Shown one piece after another: positions 8,102-16,856 of a stretch of DNA of 64,000 nt. Source of the DNA: Thiothrix subterranea (GTDB lineage: Bacteria; Pseudomonadota; Gammaproteobacteria; Thiotrichales; Thiotrichaceae). The notes under the pieces were generated by a model. The model saw only the letters and a program-made list of their open reading frames with translations, made no database searches and was not told where the DNA came from. Every line of letters starts with the position of its first letter. Positions within the stretch are counted from its first letter, which is position 1. The stretch is taken from contig NZ_CP133217.1 in the NCBI RefSeq assembly GCF_030930995.1, forward strand, positions 3,028,001-3,092,000, in the 5' to 3' direction. A program made the translations under genes and the position numbers.

Positions 8102-9744
8102 TGGAATTTTCCCGCAAATACCACGGCAACTCGCAAGTCTCGAACAATAGCCGTGAAACGAATATGTCCTTCGTGCCGGATGCATTGCGTAACCCGGCGT
8201 TTTTTGCGGCGGATTTGGGGCAACATATCCCCTTCCGCGAAGCCATGTCCGCGCTGCATCAGGTGGTGGTGTCGGATATGAGCTTCCAGCCTAAAGACAA
8301 ATCCGATTACAAAGCGTGGTTGAAAGCGCAAGAAGAGGTGTTTTTAGCGGGAGCGATGGCAAAACAAGGGCAAATCAAAGCGCAACTGGATGATTTACGC
8401 CAGCAAATGCGCGAAGTGCAGCACGCAGAACAAGCGGTGTTGTCGCCGTTCTACACGGCACGTTCCAAGTATTTCCAGTATTTGTACAAGAACGATATGG
8501 ATGCGTGGTATGTGCTCGACCCGGTGATCACGGTTCACCCTGACAGTATTTTCTTTGAATGTTTTTCTCAGGACGAATCGAGTTACGGCAAATTGAGCTG
8601 CCGCTACGAAGTGTTCCAGAATGTGCGTGAACACGCCTACGGCACGACTAATATCGACTATTCGCACGAGTTGTATCAGGAATTCCAGAAAATCCGCGAT
8701 TACAAACGCACCGAATTTGTGATTGATCCGTCGGGATTTGAGGTTAAAACTGACCTCAGCGACGACTTCAAGGAAGAGAAAATCGACCTGCCCGACAGTT
8801 GGGTACGTGGTTTTCTGCAAGTCAGTTCGGCGATGAGTTTACCGTTTACGACATTCAATCTGCACCCGATGGATATGTACAATATCCTGCTGTTTTTAAA
8901 GCGCCACAAGGAAAAGACAGGCCCTCGTTCGTTACGGTTTTGCCTGACACCGGATCAGCCAATTCAAGTGAAGTTTGATCCATGGGGTGAAACCTTGACG
9001 TGTCCGCGCAGTATTTACACCGGCAATACGGCGCAGGAAGTGCGGATTTGGGGACGGCGGCGTTTGTTCATACTGGAACGCTTGCTACCCATCGTGAAGC
9101 ATTTCCGCGTGAGCCTGTTGGGTTCAGGCTTGCCGAGTTTCTGGGTCGCGGAAATGGAACACATGACCTTCACGCTGGGTTTGTCGGGTTGGAGTGCCAA
9201 TGACTTTTCGCGCATGGGCAATTTCGATTTGATGGCTCCACGGGGTGAAGTCGATAGCGTGACTGCCGAGCGCGTGTTTGCAGCGTTGCAAATCACTTGG
9301 CAGGAAAGTGCGACTTCACTGGCGTTGCGACTGGGGCTGGATGAGTTGACGGTTAAATCCGCACTGGGGATTTACTCGCAATACGGGCGTGTGTTGTACG
9401 ACATGGATAAGAATGTGTACCGCATCCGTGAACTCAGCAAAGACCCGTTACCGATGGATAAACTGCGTTTCAGCAATGAGCGCGAAGCGAAAGCGGATAA
9501 TTTCCGTAAGGCGGGTTTGGTGACGGTGATTACACGAGAATCACAGCAGAACGGACGGCAGTTAGTGCGTGGCGAAGTGATCGACAATGCGCATACTTAC
9601 CAGCCGGAGATTACGCTGGATGCGGATATGCGACTGGTAGAAGCCAAATGTTCCTGCCATTTCTACATTCAGAACAAGCTGAATCAAGGACCGTGTGAGC
9701 ATATGTTGGCGGTACGCTTGGAAACCAATAACGCTAATTCCTAG
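8101..9744 (+). CDS. winged-helix/SWIM zinc-finger protein, retron partner
   Basis: 547 residues. The C-terminus holds a SWIM zinc finger, CxCxnCxH: Cys517-x-Cys519 and Cys532-x-His534 (CSC...CEH), a motif that binds DNA or partner proteins. Residues about 390-450 look like a winged helix (ALQITWQESATSLALRLGLD, then GRVLYDMDKNVYRIRE), giving the WH-SWIM layout. The middle of the protein is mixed alpha/beta with no recognised catalytic motif. The ATG overlaps the stop of the WGR gene and has GAGGG 7 bases upstream, so the three genes are coupled. SWIM and WGR proteins also occur together in MoxR/VWA conflict clusters (as in the E. coli yeh region), so this pair may act as one module. Confidence 0.82.
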   Translation: MEFSRKYHGNSQVSNNSRETNMSFVPDALRNPAFFAADLGQHIPFREAMSALHQVVVSDMSFQPKDKSDYKAWLKAQEEVFLAGAMAKQGQIKAQLDDLRQQMREVQHAEQAVLSPFYTARSKYFQYLYKNDMDAWYVLDPVITVHPDSIFFECFSQDESSYGKLSCRYEVFQNVREHAYGTTNIDYSHELYQEFQKIRDYKRTEFVIDPSGFEVKTDLSDDFKEEKIDLPDSWVRGFLQVSSAMSLPFTTFNLHPMDMYNILLFLKRHKEKTGPRSLRFCLTPDQPIQVKFDPWGETLTCPRSIYTGNTAQEVRIWGRRRLFILERLLPIVKHFRVSLLGSGLPSFWVAEMEHMTFTLGLSGWSANDFSRMGNFDLMAPRGEVDSVTAERVFAALQITWQESATSLALRLGLDELTVKSALGIYSQYGRVLYDMDKNVYRIRELSKDPLPMDKLRFSNEREAKADNFRKAGLVTVITRESQQNGRQLVRGEVIDNAHTYQPEITLDADMRLVEAKCSCHFYIQNKLNQGPCEHMLAVRLETNNANS

Positions 9745-9828
9745 AAAAACGCTAAGGTTTATGGGTAATCGTCACAAAGAGCTTCTACAATCCAATCATC
9801 GTAATATTGATAGCAAGAGGAAAACGTT

Positions 9829-10245
9829 ATGTTTAATCCCATTGAAATTCCCTTTGGCGCAACGATGTTATTCAATGTTGTTGATTTGAAAGAAGGCGTC
9901 ACTGTTGAAGATGTCGAGTTATTATTGGGCGAAATGTGTAATGTCGTCAAAAATAACTACGGCGATGACAACGGCGGATTTATCGGTGGACAAGTCTACC
10001 GCAATGCCGGTTTTATTTCCGAAGAAGGCAGCGTCGGTAGCGATGACAGTCACAAAAATAAGCGCGTTAAGCAAAACATGGGCGATATTGTCATCGTGAC
10101 TTATTGGAAGTCTTTTGAACAACACGAAAAATCTCATGCTGACAAATTGTTTAAAGAGAAATTCTCACAATTAGCCGCATTTTGTGATGATACCTACGAA
10201 GTCGGCTATGAAATGTTGTGGCAGGGCGTCCCTGAAGTACATTAA
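9829..10245 (+). CDS. conserved hypothetical protein, dimeric alpha/beta-barrel-like
   Basis: 138 residues, with an AAGAGG ribosome site 8 bases before the ATG. The stretch IVIVTYWKSFEQHEKSHADK resembles the beta strand plus His-containing helix of antibiotic-biosynthesis-monooxygenase-like (ABM) domains, which form dimeric barrels. That similarity is by eye and the function is unknown. It starts 84 bases after the SWIM gene on the same strand but has its own A/T-rich upstream region, so membership in the retron operon is possible but not supported by overlap. It converges on the transglycosylase gene with a 7-base gap. Confidence 0.6.
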   Translation: MFNPIEIPFGATMLFNVVDLKEGVTVEDVELLLGEMCNVVKNNYGDDNGGFIGGQVYRNAGFISEEGSVGSDDSHKNKRVKQNMGDIVIVTYWKSFEQHEKSHADKLFKEKFSQLAAFCDDTYEVGYEMLWQGVPEVH

Positions 10246-10252
10246 ACACACA

Positions 10253-11485
10253 TTAGTTGGCTGTCTTTTCAGCAACACGTTGGCGCAATGCATTCAAATG
10301 CTGTAACGTCGCATAACCATCCGCTGGTAAATTGTTATCCATTTGCCAGCGGCGTACCGCAGCACGGGTGTTTGGTCCCAACTTACCATCCAAGCCATCC
10401 GTACTGTAACCCGCTGCCGTCAACAAGGTTTGCAACTCAACTTTTTCTGCATGACTTAGCGGCACATCTTCTTTAGGCCACATTGCTAACAGCGGGGGCT
10501 TTCCCTGAATGCGATCACCTAAATAACCAACAGCGAGTGCATAGTTCTGCGCATTATTGTACTTGAGAATTGCATCAAAGTTGCGTAACGCCAAAAACGC
10601 TGGCCCGCGATACCCCGCAGGCAGCAGCACAAACGCATTGCTAGTGCTGCTATCCAACGACTGCCCATTCACGGCAGTCACCCTCGCAATCTTGCCCCAA
10701 ATATTCAGCGGCAACCAGAAATCCACATCCGCTTGTGACCAATCAAATTTAGCAGGCAAGCGCACTTCAAAACCCCAAGGCTGATCGCGTTCCCAGCCGG
10801 AACTGGCGAGATAATTGGCGGTGGAAGCCAGCGCGTCGGGGATGCTATTCACCAGATCGCGATGCCCGTCGCCATCAAAATCAACCGCGTAGCTTTCAAA
10901 CGTTGTGGGAATAAACTGGGTGTGCCCAATAGCGCCTGCCCACGAACCTTGCATCGAAATCGGCGGCATATCGCCATTTTGCACAATTCTTAAGGCTGCA
11001 ATGAGCTGTTTCTGCCAGAATTCTCGCCGTTCTATTTCCCCCGCATACGCCAGCGTCGCTAAGGAACGTACAATGCTGTAACGCCCGGTATGGCTACCAA
11101 AATTGCTTTCCAACCCCCAAATGGCCAAAAGGTATTCGGGCTGTACGCCGTATTGTGCGTGGATGCGCTGTAGCAGCGGTGCATAATCACGCAGGAGCTT
11201 TTGTCCGTTGGCAATGCGTTCGGTTGACGCGGCGGTTTCGAGGTATTCCCAAACGGTTTTGGTGAATTCGGGCTGATGCGATTCCAGACGTAGGACTTTT
11301 TTGTCAGGCACTAGACCACGCAAAGCCCTATCCACGGTTTCGGCGTGAATGCCTTCTTTAATGGCAACCTGACGAAATTGCTGCTTCCATGCATCAAACG
11401 CACTGTCAACGGTGGTGCTGTATCCGAACAACACCACAACCAGCAATAACACTACCGGCAACCCATGTAACCACTTCTGGTTCAT
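10253..11485 (-). CDS. lytic murein transglycosylase, MltB type
   Basis: 410 residues. An N-terminal hydrophobic segment (about 8-21) serves as signal or anchor for the periplasm. The SLT_2 domain follows, with catalytic Glu126 in IWGLESNFG and the typical GAIGHTQFIPTTFESYAVDF substrate-cleft motif. A C-terminal peptidoglycan-binding domain has LDGKLGPNTRAAVRRWQ near 365. The family cleaves the MurNAc-GlcNAc bond with 1,6-anhydro formation. A second paralogue lies at 44460-45629. The gene appears monocistronic. Confidence 0.92.
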   Translation of the reverse strand: MNQKWLHGLPVVLLLVVVLFGYSTTVDSAFDAWKQQFRQVAIKEGIHAETVDRALRGLVPDKKVLRLESHQPEFTKTVWEYLETAASTERIANGQKLLRDYAPLLQRIHAQYGVQPEYLLAIWGLESNFGSHTGRYSIVRSLATLAYAGEIERREFWQKQLIAALRIVQNGDMPPISMQGSWAGAIGHTQFIPTTFESYAVDFDGDGHRDLVNSIPDALASTANYLASSGWERDQPWGFEVRLPAKFDWSQADVDFWLPLNIWGKIARVTAVNGQSLDSSTSNAFVLLPAGYRGPAFLALRNFDAILKYNNAQNYALAVGYLGDRIQGKPPLLAMWPKEDVPLSHAEKVELQTLLTAAGYSTDGLDGKLGPNTRAAVRRWQMDNNLPADGYATLQHLNALRQRVAEKTAN

Positions 11486-11563
11486 TCAGCCGTTCCGCAC
11501 ACTCGACAAATCATCGGGGTATAATAGCAGAGTTCGGTAAAAACGCTTGCGAGAGACCAAACT

Positions 11564-11902
11564 TTAGTCTTTTTTCTTGCCCGCAGGACGTGCGAACGGG
11601 CTGACATTGCCCGCCACACTGCCGGATTCGAGCGCATGGATTTTACTGACACCCGTGTGCTCCACCTCGTCGATGCGAATCACCGAGTGGATGGGAATGA
11701 AACTGCGCTTGACAGCTTCAAACTCCGTTTTGAGGCGCTCTTCACCGGGGTCAATGACCACCGTGCTTTGCGTACCGAAAACGATTTCTTCAACCACAAC
11801 AAAGCCATACAAGTCTGATTCATAGACTTGTTTAGCAAAGATTTCGTAAATCTTGTCTTGGTTGACGAAAGAAATGCGGTAGATGCTGCGGTCGCTGCTC
11901 AA
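11564..11902 (-). CDS. DUF1820 family protein
   Basis: 112 residues matching DUF1820 along nearly all its length: IYRISFVNQDKIYEIFAKQV at the start, then a central VVIDPGEERLKTEF and FIPIHSVIRIDEVE. The family is small, cytosolic and of unknown function, common in gammaproteobacteria, and resembles small beta-rich regulatory domains. The C-terminal tail (about 95-112) is Gly/Lys rich and likely disordered. It lies just downstream of fumarase on the same strand, 66 bases away. Confidence 0.88.
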   Translation of the reverse strand: MSSDRSIYRISFVNQDKIYEIFAKQVYESDLYGFVVVEEIVFGTQSTVVIDPGEERLKTEFEAVKRSFIPIHSVIRIDEVEHTGVSKIHALESGSVAGNVSPFARPAGKKKD

Positions 11903-11968
11903 CGGTAGTGCCTCAAGGAATAATAGTGGGGAAAATGGGCTTAGTTGTAGCAGAAAACCGGCGGGAAG

Positions 11969-13486
11969 TCACTTTCCCGCTAACATTCGCGCATCAATGA
12001 TCGCCTTCCACGTCGCAGGGCCGGTGTTATGCACCGATTCGCCATTGCTATCCACCGCCACCGTGACCGGCATATCCTTGACCTCGAATTCGTAAATCGC
12101 TTCCATACCGAGTTCGGGGAACGCCAGCACTTTCGCGCCCGTAATCGCTTTGGACACCAAATACGCCGCCCCACCGACTGCCATCAGGTACACCGCGCCG
12201 AATTCCTTGATCGCTTCAATCGCAATCGGGCCGCGTTCGGATTTACCAATCATGCCCAGCAAACCGGTTTGTTGCAGGATTTGGCGGGTGAATTTGTCCA
12301 TACGGGTGGACGTGGTGGGGCCAGCAGGGCCAACAACTTCATCACGCACCGGGTCAACCGGGCCGACGTAGTAAATGAAACGCCCTTTCAAATCAACGGG
12401 CAGTGTTTCGCCTTTATTGAGCATGTCGATCATGCGCTTGTGTGCAGCATCGCGCCCGGTGAGCATTTTGCCAGACAGCAAAACGGTTTCGCCCGGTTTC
12501 AGGTTGCGTACTTGTTCTGGGGTGATGGTGTCGAGGTTAACGCGGGTGGCAGATGCACCGCCGTCCAGCGAAATTTGCGGCCAATTGGATAAGTCTGGCG
12601 GGGTTTGCAAGGCTGCACCTGAACCGTCCAGCACGAAATGCGTATGGCGCGTCGCCGCACAGTTAGGGATCATGCACACGGGCAAAGAGGCGGCGTGCGT
12701 CGGGAAGTCTTTGATTTTGACATCCAGCACCGTGGTTAAACCGCCCAAACCTTGTGCACCTAAGCCGAGGTTATTGACCTTTTCGTAGAGTTCCAGACGC
12801 AATTCTTCGACGCGGTTTTGTGCACCACGCGCTTGCAATTCGTGAATGTCGATGTGTTCCATCAGCACCTCTTTCGCCAATACGGCCGCTTTTTCAGCCG
12901 TGCCGCCGATGCCAATGCCGAGCATTCCCGGTGGACACCACCCTGCTCCCATTTCTGGCACGGTTTTCAACACCCAATCCACAATGCTGTCGGAGGGGTT
13001 GAGCATAACCATTTTGGATTTGTTTTCAGAACCGCCGCCTTTCGCCGCCACGTCAAACGACACGGTATCACCGGGAACGATTTCGTAATGGATGACCGCT
13101 GGCGTATTGTCTTTGGTGTTTTTCCGCGCACCCGCAGGATCAGCGAGGATGGAAGCACGCAAGACGTTATCCGGGTTCAGGTACGCACGGCGCACGCCTT
13201 CGTTGATCATGTCGGTGAGGCTCATGTCGCCTTCCCATTGCACATTCATGCCGACTTTGACGAACACGGTAACAATGCCGGTATCTTGGCAAATAGGGCG
13301 ATGCCCTTCGGCACACATGCGCGAATTGACGAGGATTTGCGCGATGGAATCCTTCGCGGCGGGGGATTCTTCACGCTGCCACGCTTGGTGCATCGCTTCG
13401 ATGAAGTCGAGCGGGTGGTAGTATGAGATGAATTGCAGCGCATCCGCGACACTGGCGATTACGTCGGCTTGCTTAATAATGGTCAT
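11969..13486 (-). CDS. fumA: fumarate hydratase, class I (4Fe-4S)
   Basis: 505 residues from the ATG at 13486; a longer frame reaches 13546, but family members begin near TIIKQADVIASVADALQF and AAGGGAA precedes this ATG. It interconverts fumarate and malate in the TCA cycle. Class I features are Cys residues placed to bind an oxygen-sensitive 4Fe-4S cluster (ICQDTG near 82, CMIPNC near 275) and a C-terminal swivel domain (GPTTSTRMDKFT, AVGGAAYLV). It is unrelated in sequence to class II FumC. The gene is divergent from tsaD across a 155-base intergenic region. Confidence 0.93.
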   Translation of the reverse strand: MTIIKQADVIASVADALQFISYYHPLDFIEAMHQAWQREESPAAKDSIAQILVNSRMCAEGHRPICQDTGIVTVFVKVGMNVQWEGDMSLTDMINEGVRRAYLNPDNVLRASILADPAGARKNTKDNTPAVIHYEIVPGDTVSFDVAAKGGGSENKSKMVMLNPSDSIVDWVLKTVPEMGAGWCPPGMLGIGIGGTAEKAAVLAKEVLMEHIDIHELQARGAQNRVEELRLELYEKVNNLGLGAQGLGGLTTVLDVKIKDFPTHAASLPVCMIPNCAATRHTHFVLDGSGAALQTPPDLSNWPQISLDGGASATRVNLDTITPEQVRNLKPGETVLLSGKMLTGRDAAHKRMIDMLNKGETLPVDLKGRFIYYVGPVDPVRDEVVGPAGPTTSTRMDKFTRQILQQTGLLGMIGKSERGPIAIEAIKEFGAVYLMAVGGAAYLVSKAITGAKVLAFPELGMEAIYEFEVKDMPVTVAVDSNGESVHNTGPATWKAIIDARMLAGK

Positions 13487-13641
13487 GGCTCTATTCCCTT
13501 GGTGGTTGATCAACTGCGGGCGGAGACTGTTTTTGTTGTGGCGCACAATCGTAGGCGAAAATGCGCGTGAATACCATTATTTCATGCCGTGACGTTAAGC
13601 TATATACTGTTTCACCTCTTGTTTAACCCTAGAAGACCCTC

Positions 13642-14643
13642 ATGCGCGTACTTGGAATTGAAAGCTCTTGTGATGAAACCGGCGTGGCGCTGTACGACAC
13701 CGACAAAGGCTTGTTGGCGCATCGTTTGTTCAGCCAGATTGCGATGCACGCGGAATACGGCGGTGTCGTGCCGGAATTGGCATCGCGGGATCATATTCGC
13801 CGCGTATTGCCGTTGTTGCGTGAAGCGTTGGTGGATGCGGGCATGACGATGAAGGATATTGATGGCATTGCCTACACCGCAGGGCCGGGGCTGATCGGGG
13901 CATTGCTGACGGGGGCTTCGATTGCACGGTCGATGGCATGGGGCTTGAATGTTCCTGCCGTGGGGGTGCATCACATGGAGGGGCATTTGCTCGCGCCGAT
14001 GTTGGAAGAAAATCCGCCGGAATTGCCATTTGTGGCGTTGCTGGTGTCGGGTGGGCATACCATGCTGGTGGATGTGCCGCGCATTGGCGAATACCACATT
14101 CTGGGCGAAAGCGTGGATGATGCGGCGGGTGAGGCGTTTGATAAGACCGCGAAACTGATGGGCTTGGATTATCCGGGCGGGCCGTTGCTGGCGAAGCTGG
14201 CAGAACAGGGGCGCGAAGGGATTTACAAATTTCCACGCCCAATGGTGGATCGACCGGGCTGTGATTTCAGCTTTAGCGGCTTGAAAACGTTTTCACTGAC
14301 GACCTGGCAAAAGTCTGGGCAGACGGAGCAGGATAAGGCGGATATTGCACGGGCGTTTGAAGACGCAGTAGTAGACACGTTGTTTATCAAATGTCGGCGG
14401 GCGTTGGAACAAGCAGGACGTAAGCGGCTGGTGGTGGCGGGCGGCGTGGGCGCGAATCGACGTTTGCGGACGCGATTGGCGGAGTTGAAGGCGGAAGTGT
14501 ATTTCCCGCGTTTGGCGTTTTGCACCGATAACGGCGCAATGATTGCGTATGCGGGCGCGTTAAGGTTACTGGCAGGGGCAAGTGAAGCGGCAGTGATTAA
14601 TGCGCGTCCGCGTTGGCCATTGACCGAACTGGACGCGATTTAA
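13642..14643 (+). CDS. tsaD: tRNA N6-threonylcarbamoyladenosine transferase TsaD
   Basis: 333 residues, the usual length. TsaD transfers the threonylcarbamoyl group from threonylcarbamoyl-AMP to A37 of ANN-decoding tRNAs, with TsaB and TsaE. The signature start [19 protein letters not shown], the metal-binding HMEGH (111-115), and the ASKHA phosphate loops (LVSGGHTML near 135; [13 protein letters not shown] near 270) are all present. The start is the first ATG and matches the family N-terminus. Confidence 0.96.
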   Translation: MRVLGIESSCDETGVALYDTDKGLLAHRLFSQIAMHAEYGGVVPELASRDHIRRVLPLLREALVDAGMTMKDIDGIAYTAGPGLIGALLTGASIARSMAWGLNVPAVGVHHMEGHLLAPMLEENPPELPFVALLVSGGHTMLVDVPRIGEYHILGESVDDAAGEAFDKTAKLMGLDYPGGPLLAKLAEQGREGIYKFPRPMVDRPGCDFSFSGLKTFSLTTWQKSGQTEQDKADIARAFEDAVVDTLFIKCRRALEQAGRKRLVVAGGVGANRRLRTRLAELKAEVYFPRLAFCTDNGAMIAYAGALRLLAGASEAAVINARPRWPLTELDAI

Positions 14644-14685
14644 TCGCATGGAAACCGTTTAACCATGCCCTGCTCTACCCGTTAC

Positions 14686-15654
14686 TTATGCGACCACGGT
14701 GTAAATCAACCAGCCGGTATACCCGAAGTAGACGCTTAACATCAAAATGCCTTCCCAATGGGTTAGGTGTCCCGGTTTACGGAAACCATACGCCATAATG
14801 AATAAGCCGACGGTAACAGCAAACATCACAGCCCAGTCACGGCTGAGCACTTCCGGCCCTACCGCCATCGGCTGAATAACACCCGCGATACCCACCACTG
14901 CCAGCGTATTAAACAGATTCGAGCCGACAACGTTACCCAACGCCAAATCCGCCTCACCTTTACGCGCCGCCGCAATGGAAGCGGCCAATTCCGGCAACGA
15001 CGTGCCAAACGCCACAATGGTCAAACCAATAATCAACTCACTAATGCCCAAACCTTGTGCAATGCTAACCGCGCCCCAGACCAACATTTTCGAGCTTGCC
15101 ATCAGCAATAATAAACCAATCACCAACCACATCACCGCAGCCTTCAACGTTAACGGGTGTTCAATCAGTTCTTCTGCCATTTCAGCGCTTAAGGCATCCT
15201 GTTTGCTGCGCTTGGCGGAATACACCATCCAGCCCATCAGCGCACACAACACCACTAACAACACAATGGCATCGGCACGGCTCACTTCGCCATCCCATAA
15301 CTGCCAGCCTGCCAATAACGTTACACCTAATAAAATTGGCAGTTCCTTACGAACCATGCTGGAATGCACCGCAATGGTGGCAAACACGGCTGACAACCCT
15401 AAAATCAGGGTAATATTGATAATGTTAGAACCGTAAGCATTGCCCAATGCCAAGGCTGGCTTGCCATCCAATGCAGCAAAAGCAGACACCACCATTTCCG
15501 GGGCAGATGTCCCAAAGCCTACCACCACCATCCCGATCAATAAGGTCGAAACCCCCAAATGTTTCGCGGTGGCAGCAGCACCATCCACAAATTTATCCGC
15601 ACTCCACATCAACAGGGCAAAACCAGCCAAGATGGCAAGTAAGGGCATTAACAT
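14686..15654 (-). CDS. calcium/sodium antiporter, CaCA superfamily (YrbG-like)
   Basis: 322 residues from the ATG at 15654, chosen because AAAAGGA lies 8 bases upstream; the frame stays open to 15696. Inner-membrane exchanger with about ten transmembrane helices in two inverted halves. Each half carries the alpha-repeat of the family: GFGTSAPEMV near residue 45 and AFGTSLPELAAS near 215, with GNAYGSN / GNVVGSN following. A charged cytoplasmic loop (about 145-165, KRSKQDALSAEMAEEL) separates the halves. The family exchanges Ca2+ for Na+ or H+. Confidence 0.92.
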   Translation of the reverse strand: MLMPLLAILAGFALLMWSADKFVDGAAATAKHLGVSTLLIGMVVVGFGTSAPEMVVSAFAALDGKPALALGNAYGSNIINITLILGLSAVFATIAVHSSMVRKELPILLGVTLLAGWQLWDGEVSRADAIVLLVVLCALMGWMVYSAKRSKQDALSAEMAEELIEHPLTLKAAVMWLVIGLLLLMASSKMLVWGAVSIAQGLGISELIIGLTIVAFGTSLPELAASIAAARKGEADLALGNVVGSNLFNTLAVVGIAGVIQPMAVGPEVLSRDWAVMFAVTVGLFIMAYGFRKPGHLTHWEGILMLSVYFGYTGWLIYTVVA

Positions 15655-15794
15655 TGGCATAATCCTTTTTATTGCAACACACATTAAATAATTCACAAGG
15701 TCACTGCCTTGCTTGTCACAGGTTTATGCCATTTTTGAATCGGGTCTGCTAGTATCCCCTACCTCTAACCAGCCAATGCCACGACAATAACCCC

Positions 15795-16856
15795 ATGCTT
15801 AAACTGCTTAATAACTGGTATACCCGCCACTTCTCCAACCCCCAAGTCGCCATTTTAGCGTTGTTATTATTATTGGGCTTAAGTGTCATTGTTTTTGCCG
15901 GAAAAATACTCGCGCCGCTGTTAGCCGCCGTCATTATTGCCTACCTATTGGATGGCGCAGTACATTTGTTACGGCGCTGTAAGCTGCCACGCTTTGCCGC
16001 GATTCTGTTGGTATTCAGTCTGTTTGTACTGCTGCTGTTATTGGTGCTGGTGATACTCGCCCCGCTCATGTTCAAACAAGCGACACAATTCGCGCTGGAA
16101 ATTCCGGGCATGATTGCCAGCGGACAAAGCGTGTTAGTGACATTGCCTGAAAAATACCCCACCTTGATTTCCGAACAAGCCATCGTGGAGTTACACAATA
16201 GCCTGCGCAATGAGTTGACCCAGTTATCTCGGCATGTGTTGAGTTTCTCCTTATCATCGGTATTTAACCTGATCGCTTTTGTCGTGTATTTGGTGGTAGT
16301 GCCATTGCTGGTGTTTTTCTTTTTGAAAGACAAAGACATGGTGTTGGCATGGTTTGGCAGTTTCCTGCCCAGTGACCGCGAATTGGTGATGCAGGTCTGG
16401 CGCGAAGTCAACGCCAAAATCGCGGGCTATGTACGCGGTAAGTTTCTGGAAATTCTGATCGTATGGGCAGCGTCTTTCATCGCGTTTGTGGCGTTTGACT
16501 TGCGTTATTCGATGCTATTGTCATTTTTGGTAGGCGTTTCGGTGCTGATTCCCTACGTGGGTGCTGCGGTGGTAACGTTGCCAGTGGCGATTGTGGCGTA
16601 TTTCCAATGGGGATTTAATGCCGATTTTGCCTATGTCATGATCGCCTATGGCATTATCCAGTTCCTCGACGGGAATGTGCTAGTGCCGTTGCTGTTTGCG
16701 GAAATGGTCAATTTACACCCCGCCGCGATTATTACGGCGGTATTATTTTTCGGCTCGATTTGGGGCATTTTGGGTGTGTTTTTCGCGATTCCGCTGGCAA
16801 CCTTGATCAATGCGGTAATCAATGCTTGGCCTCGACCCATCAGGGCTGTGTCATAA
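15795..16856 (+). CDS. AI-2E family transporter (PerM/YdiK-like permease)
   Basis: 353-residue integral membrane protein with the AI-2E family layout: two N-terminal helix pairs, a soluble loop (about 100-150), and a C-terminal helical bundle with LIPYVGAAVVTLPVAIVAYF and FLDGNVLVPLLFAEMVNLHP. Members export diverse small molecules or ions (autoinducer-2 in TqsA, Na+/H+ in some); the substrate here is unknown. Its 3' end overlaps the convergent P-type ATPase gene by 6 bases. Confidence 0.88.
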   Translation: MLKLLNNWYTRHFSNPQVAILALLLLLGLSVIVFAGKILAPLLAAVIIAYLLDGAVHLLRRCKLPRFAAILLVFSLFVLLLLLVLVILAPLMFKQATQFALEIPGMIASGQSVLVTLPEKYPTLISEQAIVELHNSLRNELTQLSRHVLSFSLSSVFNLIAFVVYLVVVPLLVFFFLKDKDMVLAWFGSFLPSDRELVMQVWREVNAKIAGYVRGKFLEILIVWAASFIAFVAFDLRYSMLLSFLVGVSVLIPYVGAAVVTLPVAIVAYFQWGFNADFAYVMIAYGIIQFLDGNVLVPLLFAEMVNLHPAAIITAVLFFGSIWGILGVFFAIPLATLINAVINAWPRPIRAVS

